This document shows positions 10,511 through 18,111 of a DNA stretch of 64,000 nt, in pieces (the stretch's first letter is position 1; each line of letters begins with the position of its first letter). The translations under genes and the position numbers were made by a program. This stretch comes from Pedobacter steynii. GTDB taxonomy: Bacteria > Bacteroidota > Bacteroidia > Sphingobacteriales > Sphingobacteriaceae. The notes beneath the pieces were generated by a model that saw only the letters and a list, made by a program, of their open reading frames with translations, was not told where the DNA came from and ran no database searches. The DNA lies in assembly GCF_900103665.1 (NCBI RefSeq), contig NZ_FNGY01000001.1, forward strand, positions 310,001 through 374,000, written 5' to 3'.

Positions 10511-11707
10511 ATGAAACTGAAATTAGTATTCGCGCTGCTTTTAATTGCAGGAACCATCTCCGCACAAGTGAAATTAGCGCCCACACCGCCAATGGGATGG
10601 ATGAGCTGGAACATTATGTCGGTTAATCCGAACGAAAAGGACATCAAAGAGATGGCTGATGCCATGGTTGCCAGTGGTATGGTCGAAGCGGGATATCAAT
10701 ATATATTTCTTGACGATTGCTGGCAGGGTGGAAGAGACAATAAGAACAACATCATCGCCGATCCTTTAAAATTCCCTTCCGGGATCAAATCGTTGGCCGA
10801 CTACCTGCATGGCAAAGGAATGAAAATGGGTATTTATTCAGATGCCGCGTCATTAACCTGTGCAGGATATACCGCCAGCTTTAACTTTGAAGATCAGGAT
10901 GCCAAAACTTTTGCTTCCTGGGGGATCGATTACCTGAAATATGATTATTGTAATGCGCCGGAGGATGTAGCAACGGCTAAACTGCGTTATGGAAATATGG
11001 CGAAGGCCTTGCGGCAATCAGGCCGGGACATTGTGCTTGGTATTTGCGAGTGGGGCCCAAGGGAAGCATGGAACTGGGGAGCAGAAATAGGTGGGCAGAG
11101 CTGGCGGACCACTTTTGACATCCGGGACAAATGGAACGATACCGATGGTAAAGGTGGAGTTGGTATTTACAACGTGATCGATAAGAATGCTGGCCTGGCT
11201 GAGTTTTCAGGTCCTGGGCGCTGGAATGATGGCGACATGCTGAATGTCGGCTTAAAAGGTGTAAAAGGCCCCTCAGGTGCATTTGATGCCAATGGTTGTA
11301 CGGATGCAGAATACCAAAGCCAAATGAGCATGTGGTGCATGCTGAATTCTCCGCTATATGCCAGTAACGATATCCGGACGATGACAGAAACGACTAAACG
11401 CATTTTATTAAACAAAGAAATTATAGCCTTAAACCAGGATGCCTTAGCTAAGCAGGCAGAACGCAAAGTTAAAAACGAGACCTGGGACATTTTTGTTCGC
11501 CCGCTGGCCAATGGCGATTATGCAATTGCGATATTGAATAAGGCTTCCTCAACTCAAAATGCAAAAATTGCTTTCAGTGATTTGGGTTTAACTGCTAAAT
11601 ATGAAATCAGAGATTTATGGCAGCACAAAGTGATGGGGAAAGCCAATCAATGGGCTGGTAAGGTCGCTTCACACGAAACCAAAGTTTTCCGCCTGAAGAA
11701 AGTATAA
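10511..11707 (+). CDS. Secreted alpha-galactosidase, glycoside hydrolase family 27
   Basis: The 398-residue enzyme removes terminal alpha-linked galactose. After a signal peptide (MKLKLVFALLLIAGTISAQ) the GH27 barrel starts at TPPMGWMSWN. The nucleophile is D145 in YLKYDYC and the acid/base is expected at D203 in SWRTTFDIRD, by alignment to the human alpha-galactosidase A region with Arg and Asp four residues apart. FLDDCWQ, RWNDGDMLNVG and LNSPLYASND are also family hallmarks. The C-terminal ~100 residues form the usual antiparallel beta-domain. It is the last gene of the operon starting at 1849, and a perfect hairpin at 11715-11734 follows. Confidence 0.93.
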   Translation: MKLKLVFALLLIAGTISAQVKLAPTPPMGWMSWNIMSVNPNEKDIKEMADAMVASGMVEAGYQYIFLDDCWQGGRDNKNNIIADPLKFPSGIKSLADYLHGKGMKMGIYSDAASLTCAGYTASFNFEDQDAKTFASWGIDYLKYDYCNAPEDVATAKLRYGNMAKALRQSGRDIVLGICEWGPREAWNWGAEIGGQSWRTTFDIRDKWNDTDGKGGVGIYNVIDKNAGLAEFSGPGRWNDGDMLNVGLKGVKGPSGAFDANGCTDAEYQSQMSMWCMLNSPLYASNDIRTMTETTKRILLNKEIIALNQDALAKQAERKVKNETWDIFVRPLANGDYAIAILNKASSTQNAKIAFSDLGLTAKYEIRDLWQHKVMGKANQWAGKVASHETKVFRLKKV

Positions 11708-11714
11708 GCAAAAG

Positions 11715-11734
11715 GGTCTGAAATGTTTCAGACC
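11715..11734. terminator. Bidirectional terminator-like hairpin between GH27 and AraC genes
   Basis: GGTCTGAAA and TTTCAGACC form a 9-bp perfect stem with a 2-nt loop. It lies between convergent genes and contains the stop codon of the minus-strand AraC gene at 11728-11730. There is no long T-run on either side. Confidence 0.55.
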
Positions 11735-12576
11735 ACTTGCCTTGCAAATTTAGGGCTGATGCCCATGTACTTCTTATACGTTTTATTGAAGTGACTGGCA
11801 TCTGTAAAACCTAACCTGGAGGCAATTTCATTGATGTTATGACGACCATTCTTTAACAATTGCTCGGCTGCCCTGAGTTTTGTTTGGAGGATATGCTGCT
11901 GTATAGAAGCATTGCTGTGTTTTTTGATGTAGATGCTGATGTAATTGGGCGACATCGCAAACTTTTCTGCAAGATTTTCAATGCGCATTTTTTCTGCATC
12001 CATGGTGTGCAGCCTGATGTAGCCGAGGATTTGATTTAATTTGTCAAGCTCGGTATTACTTGGGCATTGGTGCCCATACTGAGCGGTAGAGTGACTTCTA
12101 GCTACCATCATCATGATTGCTCCAAAAAGTTCCAATACGACTTCCCGGCTATAGGCACAGGTCTTGCTGAACTCGATCAACAGGATCTGCAACAGCTGCG
12201 AAAGGTGTTTTTTATCTTCCGGATCAGTAACCAGACTTCCATTTACCGATGATGGATTCTGTAATAAAGTTTTGATCACTTCCATCCATTTGGCTGTTTT
12301 TCCGCCTTCCAGTTTCTCTATAAACAGTTGCTCTGTAAATTTTACGAAGATGAAATGGGTATTTTCAGTAATCTCAAAGTAGTGCGCATCTTCAGGCCTT
12401 AACAAAAAGACATCTCCTTCTGTATAGGCACAGGACTTATCATTTAACACATGATTCCCAACTCCTTTTTCTACATATATAAATTCATAAAAGTTATGGT
12501 TGTGTGTGGGAAATGTCCATTCGTCAAGTGTAAGCCTAAACACATTTAAAGAATGATAGCCTTGGAAACGTTTCAT
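11728..12576 (-). CDS. AraC-family transcriptional regulator
   Basis: The 282-residue protein has an N-terminal cupin-like sensor (HNHNFYEFIYVEKG, GDVFLLRPEDAHYFEI, residues ~25-85) and a C-terminal double helix-turn-helix of AraC type (NEIASRLGFTDASHFNKTYKKYMGISPKFARQ). It probably binds a sugar or glycoside and activates a neighbouring operon, either the convergent GH27 operon or the divergent deacetylase operon. A candidate -7 element for it lies on the minus strand at 12596-12603. Confidence 0.88.
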   Translation of the reverse strand: MKRFQGYHSLNVFRLTLDEWTFPTHNHNFYEFIYVEKGVGNHVLNDKSCAYTEGDVFLLRPEDAHYFEITENTHFIFVKFTEQLFIEKLEGGKTAKWMEVIKTLLQNPSSVNGSLVTDPEDKKHLSQLLQILLIEFSKTCAYSREVVLELFGAIMMMVARSHSTAQYGHQCPSNTELDKLNQILGYIRLHTMDAEKMRIENLAEKFAMSPNYISIYIKKHSNASIQQHILQTKLRAAEQLLKNGRHNINEIASRLGFTDASHFNKTYKKYMGISPKFARQVV

Positions 12577-12595
12577 ATTCGTTGATTAATTGTTA

Positions 12596-12603
12596 CAAAA
12601 ATA
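12596..12603 (-). promoter_or_regulatory. Candidate -7 element TATTTTTG for the AraC gene
   Basis: Read on the minus strand it matches TAnnTTTG and lies about 20 bp upstream of the AraC ATG at 12576. The divergent deacetylase promoter candidate is at 12641-12648. Confidence 0.35.
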
Positions 12604-12640
12604 CAATGAATTTTTACCATTCTGTTCCTGTTCGCCAAAA

Positions 12641-12648
12641 TATCTTTG
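12641..12648 (+). promoter_or_regulatory. Candidate -7 element TATCTTTG for the deacetylase operon
   Basis: It is a TAnnTTTG match about 85 bp before the ATG at 12734, leaving a leader long enough for regulation. No clear -33 TTTG is seen. Confidence 0.4.
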
Positions 12649-12733
12649 TACGAAATAATTATCTGATCAAATGAAATGACCATTATTTCATTTATCAGAC
12701 AGATTTATTGCATTTAAAACAACTGACAAAGAA

Positions 12734-13705
12734 ATGAAAAGAAAACTAGCAACATTCGTAGCCCTGATTACAGGAGTCATGATCATGGTCTCCTGGACTG
12801 TATCCCCTAAGAAAAATGAAAACCCTGCACCTCATAAAACCATCAAATCCCATTGGCCCAACGGCGATCAGCTGGTGATCTCGGTCTCTATGCAATTTGA
12901 AACCGGTGGTCAGCCGGAAGGAGCGGAAAGCCCTTTCTCAGGCAATCCATTACCTAAAGGTCAGCCTGATCTGGCCGCCGAAAGCTGGTATCGCTATGGG
13001 GCGACAGAAGGAATCTACCGCATGCTCGATCTCTGGAAAAAGTACGACATCAAGGTGACTTCACATGTGGTCGGAGCGGCAGCGGTCAGGTATCCTGAAG
13101 TGGCAAAAGCAATTGCTGCCGGAGGTCATGAGATGGCGGCGCACGGCATGTCCTGGGACAACCAATGGAACAAAAATTACGCCGATGAATTACAATTTGT
13201 AAAACAGGGAGTAGATGCCGTGGCAGCCATTACCGGCCAGAAAGCGGTAGGCTACAATGCCAACTGGTTGCGCCGTAGTCCGAATACCTTAAAAGTGCTG
13301 CAGGAGCTGGGCTTCTTATATCATATCGATGATTTAAGCAGAGACGAGCCTTTCCTCACGAAAGTAAATGGTAAGAACTTCGTGGTGATGCCGTATACCC
13401 TTCGCAACAATGACATTGTGAACATTGCTGGCAATCACTGGACGCCGGAAATGTTTCTTTCGCAATTAAAAATGGAGTTTGATCAGCTGTATGCCGAAGG
13501 GGCCACAAAAAGACGGATGATGAGCATTAGTTTTCACGACCGTATTGGTGGAACGCCAGCAGTAGTTAAAGCGATGGACGACTTTATTAAATATGCCAAA
13601 GAGAAATCCGGAGTTGTATTTATGCGTAAAGATGACATTGCCAAAATGGTGATAAACGACCCGAATACTCCCGTTGACAACGCTGAGGCACAGTATAATA
13701 AATAA
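12734..13705 (+). CDS. Exported polysaccharide deacetylase-like protein (PuuE/allantoinase type)
   Basis: The 323-residue protein has an N-terminal export or anchor segment (ATFVALITGVMIMVSWTV). Its NodB-fold resembles the PuuE-like subgroup: the first metal motif is SMQFETGGQPEG rather than TFDDG, with GHEMAAHGMSW as the metal-binding His motif and SISFHDRIGG as the C-terminal His motif. Members act on cyclic amides, ureides or N-acetyl groups, so the substrate is open. It starts an operon with acetolactate decarboxylase-like, cupin and oxidoreductase genes (gaps of about 26-35 bp), which hints at small-molecule catabolism rather than cell-wall editing. Confidence 0.75.
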   Translation: MKRKLATFVALITGVMIMVSWTVSPKKNENPAPHKTIKSHWPNGDQLVISVSMQFETGGQPEGAESPFSGNPLPKGQPDLAAESWYRYGATEGIYRMLDLWKKYDIKVTSHVVGAAAVRYPEVAKAIAAGGHEMAAHGMSWDNQWNKNYADELQFVKQGVDAVAAITGQKAVGYNANWLRRSPNTLKVLQELGFLYHIDDLSRDEPFLTKVNGKNFVVMPYTLRNNDIVNIAGNHWTPEMFLSQLKMEFDQLYAEGATKRRMMSISFHDRIGGTPAVVKAMDDFIKYAKEKSGVVFMRKDDIAKMVINDPNTPVDNAEAQYNK

Positions 13706-13732
13706 ATATCCTTTCACATTCATCTGTAACTT

Positions 13733-14518
13733 ATGACCAATAAATTCGCATTTCCCTTTTTTAACCTCTTTTTTATGCTGTCCGTTTGCGGTATCGCTAA
13801 TGGTCAGACCGTTGAAGACAAGCCGATTTTTCACTATTCAGTCATGGATGCCATGCGAAATGGCGTTTATACCGGAGCACTTACTATTGATGCCCTGGCT
13901 GCTCAGGGAGATTTTGGTTTAGGAACCTATAACCAGCTGGATGGGGAAATGGTGGCGCTCGACGGTGTATTTTATCGTGTAGCACCGGATGGCGGAGTTG
14001 CCAAAGCCGAAGCGCAGCGGAAAGTCCCCTTTGCATCAGTTGCTTTCTTTAAGGCTGATCAGGTTTTTGAGTTGACAAATATTCAAAATATCGAAATGCT
14101 TCAGCAGGAAATCATGCGCAGGCTGCCTTCCAAAAACAAACCTTACCTGATACGGATCGAAAGCGTTTTTAAGGAACTGAACGTTGGCGGTGCCAATAAA
14201 CTAGAGGCAAAGGATACTACAGGTTTGGCAGAGCTGATGAAATCCAGGCCGCTTTACAAAAAGCAAAATGTTGCCGGCACCATCGTTGGCTTTTACCATC
14301 CTGCTTATGCTTCCGGAATTGATTTGTCGCCTTTTCATTTCCATTTCATCTCCAATGATAAAACGTATGGCGGACATATCGTTGCAGGGGAATTGTCCTC
14401 TACGAAGATTAAGGTGAGTATAGATGAAAAACCAGGTTATCAGCTGATGCTACCTGAAGATAATAAAACTTTTAACAGGCCCTGGTCCACACCCGACAAG
14501 ACAAAAGGCACTTACTAA
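13733..14518 (+). CDS. budA: Exported acetolactate decarboxylase
   Basis: The 261-residue protein matches alpha-acetolactate decarboxylase, which converts acetolactate to acetoin. Family motifs are GTYNQLDGEMVALDG, GTIVGFYHPAYASGID and FHFHFIS..YGGHIVAGEL, the last carrying the three zinc-ligand histidines. Unlike most bacterial versions it begins with a signal peptide (FFNLFFMLSVCGIANG, then QTVEDKP), so it should work outside the cytoplasm. No acetolactate synthase or acetoin dehydrogenase is nearby. Its partners are a deacetylase and a cupin fusion, so the physiological substrate may differ from acetolactate. Confidence 0.85.
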   Translation: MTNKFAFPFFNLFFMLSVCGIANGQTVEDKPIFHYSVMDAMRNGVYTGALTIDALAAQGDFGLGTYNQLDGEMVALDGVFYRVAPDGGVAKAEAQRKVPFASVAFFKADQVFELTNIQNIEMLQQEIMRRLPSKNKPYLIRIESVFKELNVGGANKLEAKDTTGLAELMKSRPLYKKQNVAGTIVGFYHPAYASGIDLSPFHFHFISNDKTYGGHIVAGELSSTKIKVSIDEKPGYQLMLPEDNKTFNRPWSTPDKTKGTY

Positions 14519-14552
14519 CAAAACACCCTTTGAATAATAAAAACTTATAAAA

Positions 14553-15977
14553 ATGATAAAACTAAAATTACTGACTATTGTTGCTATGGCAATGAGTCTG
14601 ACCATAAATTCGGCAAGCGCACAAGACTTGAAAAAAGTACAGCACCTGCAATTTGATGATAAGGGCTGGGAACAGATGGCCGATAAATTACAACGTAAAT
14701 ATGTATATGGTGAACAGGGCATGCTCGCTTTGTTCAAAATGGATAAAGGTGCGAAGGTCCCTTTACACCAACATCCAAACGAGCAAACTTCCTACATCAC
14801 TAAAGGAAGTGTAAAGGTAACGATGCAGGGAAAGGATTATATCGTAAAGGCAGGGGAGGTGTTGATTATCCCCGGAAATATCCTTCATCAATTCGAGTGC
14901 CTGGAAGATGGGACACTGGACATAGATTTCTTTGCTCCTCCACGCATGGACTGGATCAACGGTACGGCGAGCTATTTTGCTGAACCTGCAAAAGAGCAAC
15001 CGGAACTGGAAGTGGTGGCTGCATTAGACATTCGCCCTGGTGATGTGGCCGTATCTGCCGAAGGACGGGTATTTGCAACCATTCATCCCCTGGGCAGTCA
15101 GAAATTACAGTTGGTAGAAATCATCAATGGAAAAGCGGTACCTTATCCAAATGCTGCGTATCAGAAGAACAATGAAAAGGCTACGGATGCAAAATTTGAT
15201 GCCATGCTTGGATTGATTTTTGATAAAAACAATAAGCTGTGGGTAATCGACATGGGTCTTGAGCTTGGTAAAACAAGGCTATGGGCTTTTGATATTAGCA
15301 AAAATAAAGTGGTGGAGAAAATTGAATTACCGGCCTCCCTTGCGCCAAAAGGTACATTTACACAGGAAGTTGCTATTGATGAAAAGAACGGATGGGCCTA
15401 TCTGGCCGATATTGCCAATCCGGGAATCATTGCATTGAATCTGAAGACCAAAAAGGCAAAAAGATTCAGCGGTCATCCCGCCTTGCAGGCAGAAGATAAA
15501 GACATGGTGATCAATGGCAATGTGGTTCTTTTTGGTGGTAAACCTGCACGTGTAGCCATCGATCCGATGACCCTTTCGGCAGATAGAGAGACGCTGTTTT
15601 TTGGAGCGATGAATGGAAGCACCTGGTATCAGGTACCTGCAAATCTCTTCAGGTCAGGGAAAGATGATCAAACCATTGGCAATGCAATTACTAAAGCCGG
15701 AGACAAGCCCTTTAGTGATGGCGCCGCTACCGATGCCATGGGCAATCACTACTTTACGAACCTGCAGGAACAGGCCATCACTAAGCTGGATGCCAATGGG
15801 AAGTTAAGTCAGCTGATACAAAATAAAGAAAAGCTGTTATGGTCCGACAATGCGTATCTGGCACCTGGTGGATGGATGTACATTTCAACCAATCAACTGG
15901 AAACCACCGCAGCCTTTACCGGTAAAGCAGATAGTGGCAAAGCGCCCTATTATATTTATAAATTTAAAATGAAATAA
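14553..15977 (+). CDS. Secreted cupin / major royal jelly protein-like fusion
   Basis: The 474-residue protein starts with a signal peptide (TIVAMAMSLTINSASAQ). Residues ~45-125 form a cupin (PLHQHPNEQTSYITKG, GEVLIIPGNILHQFE) with His/Glu metal ligands. Residues ~150-474 resemble the yellow/major royal jelly beta-propeller (LGLIFDKNNKLWVIDMG, FSDGAATDAMGNHYFTN, LLWSDNAYLAPGGWMYIS), a relative of SMP-30 lactonases. The cupin could act on or bind a small molecule and the propeller could hydrolyse a lactone; both are inference. It sits in an operon after the acetolactate decarboxylase gene and 26 bp before an oxidoreductase gene. Confidence 0.75.
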   Translation: MIKLKLLTIVAMAMSLTINSASAQDLKKVQHLQFDDKGWEQMADKLQRKYVYGEQGMLALFKMDKGAKVPLHQHPNEQTSYITKGSVKVTMQGKDYIVKAGEVLIIPGNILHQFECLEDGTLDIDFFAPPRMDWINGTASYFAEPAKEQPELEVVAALDIRPGDVAVSAEGRVFATIHPLGSQKLQLVEIINGKAVPYPNAAYQKNNEKATDAKFDAMLGLIFDKNNKLWVIDMGLELGKTRLWAFDISKNKVVEKIELPASLAPKGTFTQEVAIDEKNGWAYLADIANPGIIALNLKTKKAKRFSGHPALQAEDKDMVINGNVVLFGGKPARVAIDPMTLSADRETLFFGAMNGSTWYQVPANLFRSGKDDQTIGNAITKAGDKPFSDGAATDAMGNHYFTNLQEQAITKLDANGKLSQLIQNKEKLLWSDNAYLAPGGWMYISTNQLETTAAFTGKADSGKAPYYIYKFKMK

Positions 15978-16003
15978 TTCAGCATACCATAAAAAAGATA
16001 GAT

Positions 16004-17014
16004 ATGAAAGCAATAGGATTTAGAACATCATTACCAATAAGCGATACAAATAGTTTTATAGAATTTGAAACGGAAAAGCCGGCGCCGAAAGGAAGAGATT
16101 TGCTGGTAAAAGTTGCCGCCGTGTCGGTAAACCCAGTTGATTATAAAATACGTCAGAACAGTGCAAAAGACCAGGTATTAGACACACCAAAGGTGATTGG
16201 CTGGGATGCAGTAGGTACGGTAGAAGCGGTAGGAGAGGAAGTAAGCCTGTTTAAGGTTGGAGATGAAGTTTATTATGCAGGAGATTTGAACAGAGCTGGA
16301 AGTAATGCGGAATACCAACTCGTTGATGAGCGTATTGTGGGTTCAAAGCCTAAAAAACTCAGTATAGAAGAAGCTGCCGCCATGCCATTGACTGCCCTGA
16401 CGGCCTGGGAAATCCTGTTCGACCGCATTCGGATTAATGAAAAGGATAAAGGGAAAACCATTTTGATTATCGGTGGTGCCGGAGGTGTTGGCTCTATTGC
16501 CATTCAGATCGCTAAAAAAGTAGCCGGTCTTAAGGTCATTACCACCGCAAGCAGGCCGGAAACGGAAGGGTGGTGCAGGGAACAGGGAGCAGACTATGTG
16601 GTTAACCATAAGGATCTGCTCAATGAAATGCGTGAAGCTGGTTTTCCGCAGGTAGATTTTATTCTGGATTTTGTAGATGCCAATCAATACTGGGATATCA
16701 TGGTTGAGCTCATTAAACCTCAGGGACATATTGCATCCATTACCGGTTCGGCCGTTCCGGTGGCGCTGGATAAACTAAAGAGTAAAAGTGTAAGCTTCTC
16801 CTGGGAGCTGATGTATACGCGGTCTATTTTTCAGACGGAAGATATGATTGAACAACATCATATCCTGAATGAGGTTGCCCGTCTTTTGGATGATGGCGTA
16901 TTAAACAGCACATTGAAAGCAACGCTTTCAGGTTTTTCTGCTGACAATTTAAAAAAGGCCCATCAGCAATTGGAAAACAACACGACAATTGGAAAAGTGG
17001 TGATTACATTTTAA
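16004..17014 (+). CDS. Zinc-type alcohol dehydrogenase-like / NADPH:quinone reductase family protein
   Basis: The 336-residue MDR-superfamily oxidoreductase has no signal peptide. The N-terminal GroES-like domain shows VAAVSVNPVDYKIR and IGWDAVGTVEAVGEEV. The Rossmann nucleotide site is IIGGAGGVGSIAIQIAK (residues ~147-165). The structural zinc cysteine lobe of classical alcohol dehydrogenases is absent, placing it with the quinone-reductase-like group. It is the last gene of the 12734 operon and probably reduces a carbonyl made by its neighbours. A hairpin at 17026-17062 follows. Confidence 0.85.
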   Translation: MKAIGFRTSLPISDTNSFIEFETEKPAPKGRDLLVKVAAVSVNPVDYKIRQNSAKDQVLDTPKVIGWDAVGTVEAVGEEVSLFKVGDEVYYAGDLNRAGSNAEYQLVDERIVGSKPKKLSIEEAAAMPLTALTAWEILFDRIRINEKDKGKTILIIGGAGGVGSIAIQIAKKVAGLKVITTASRPETEGWCREQGADYVVNHKDLLNEMREAGFPQVDFILDFVDANQYWDIMVELIKPQGHIASITGSAVPVALDKLKSKSVSFSWELMYTRSIFQTEDMIEQHHILNEVARLLDDGVLNSTLKATLSGFSADNLKKAHQQLENNTTIGKVVITF

Positions 17015-17025
17015 GATCTAAGGTG

Positions 17026-17062
17026 TTTAAGCAGTCCTGTTGGTAAAATAGGGCTGCTTAAA
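17026..17062. terminator. Bidirectional terminator-like hairpin
   Basis: TTTAAGCAG (17026-17034) pairs perfectly with CTGCTTAAA (17054-17062). It sits between convergent genes and overlaps the stop codon of the minus-strand AraC gene (17058-17060). Confidence 0.55.
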
Positions 17063-17924
17063 TATTCATCTCTTTCCGGTAGGCACTTGGACTTTTGCTC
17101 ATGATCATTTTAAAAAACTTGTTGAAATTGGTCAGGTTCTGATACCCGCTTTGGTAGCATACCTCCGAAATCGAGAGTTGTCTGTTCATGAGTAATTTGC
17201 TTGCATGACCAATACGCATCTCATTGATGAATTTTGAAAAGGGCTTTTGGGTGTGATGCCTGAAAAATCTGCAAAAGGCATTTGGTGTCATATTCGCAAT
17301 TTCAGCAGCTTTGCTAAGCAAGATCTCTTCTCTGAAATTCTGCATAATATAGATGTACACGTTATTGATGCGGTTGGTCTCTTGTTGGCCAAATGTAGGT
17401 TTATAACCTTCTGACGCCAGATTTTCGTATTCCCCGGTTTGATGCAGCAATTCAATAAGGTTCAGGAATCCGGTGATGCGGGAAAAACCTTGCTTGTCGA
17501 TGAGGGCCTTGATCAGTTCAGTGGCTTTTTCCAGGGTTGATCCATAAAAACGAAGCCCGCGTTTCGCCTTATTTATGAATTTTTGCATCGCCATAATCGT
17601 CGGTTGATCGTCAGTTAGACTGAGCAGGAAATCTGCAGGAAAATACAATACTATTGCCCTGGCCCGTGCTTCATGTAAGGGATCCAGAAAGATGTCGTCA
17701 TTGCGCCAGATATGTGGGATATTGGGTCCCATCAATACCAGGTCGCCGGCCGTAAACGAGGCCACATGATTTCCAACAACCCGTTTGCCATAGCTTTCTA
17801 AAATCAGTACCAATTCACATACCTCATGGAAATGTAAAGGATTATCCAAAAAATCCTGATCAACCTGCTTGATGTTAATGGTCTTTTCTGATGGCGATGA
17901 CAATCCGAAAAATTGCGCTTTCAT
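17058..17924 (-). CDS. AraC-family transcriptional regulator
   Basis: The 288-residue regulator has an N-terminal cupin sensor (NPLHFHEVCELVLILESYGK, GDLVLMGPNIPHIWRND) and a C-terminal AraC DNA-binding domain (SISEVCYQSGYQNLTNFNKFFKMIMSKSPSAYR). The frame is open up to 18122, but MKAQFFGL at 17924 is chosen as start. The extension would overlap the divergent GH2 gene, is compositionally odd, and would cover the -7 candidate at 17954-17961. It is divergent to the second GH2 gene, so it probably controls that gene in response to a sugar. Confidence 0.87.
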   Translation of the reverse strand: MKAQFFGLSSPSEKTINIKQVDQDFLDNPLHFHEVCELVLILESYGKRVVGNHVASFTAGDLVLMGPNIPHIWRNDDIFLDPLHEARARAIVLYFPADFLLSLTDDQPTIMAMQKFINKAKRGLRFYGSTLEKATELIKALIDKQGFSRITGFLNLIELLHQTGEYENLASEGYKPTFGQQETNRINNVYIYIMQNFREEILLSKAAEIANMTPNAFCRFFRHHTQKPFSKFINEMRIGHASKLLMNRQLSISEVCYQSGYQNLTNFNKFFKMIMSKSPSAYRKEMNI

Positions 17925-17953
17925 GGTGCTTTCTGAATTTATAAGGCTGCTGA

Positions 17954-17961
17954 CAAATCTA
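17954..17961 (-). promoter_or_regulatory. Candidate -7 element TAGATTTG for the AraC gene
   Basis: On the minus strand this matches TAnnTTTG about 30 bp upstream of ATG 17924, supporting that start over the longer frame. Confidence 0.4.
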
Positions 17962-18079
17962 CTCAAAAGAGCTGGAAGTAAAACAATAATGATGCTTATG
18001 GATCTTTGATCTGCCTTTTTATGTGTAAAAAGTTTAGGTTTAGGTGTATCAGGTTTTAGTTTGCTGGCATCAGTAATGA

Positions 18080-18087
18080 TAACTTTG
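18080..18087 (+). promoter_or_regulatory. Candidate -7 element TAACTTTG for the second GH2 gene
   Basis: It is a TAnnTTTG match with a TTTG at 18060-18063 upstream. The 16-bp gap is shorter than the usual 19-21. It lies about 25-45 bp before the start codons at 18112 and 18133. Confidence 0.4.
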
Positions 18088-18111
18088 GTTGTATAGTTAT
18101 AGGATAGAGAT

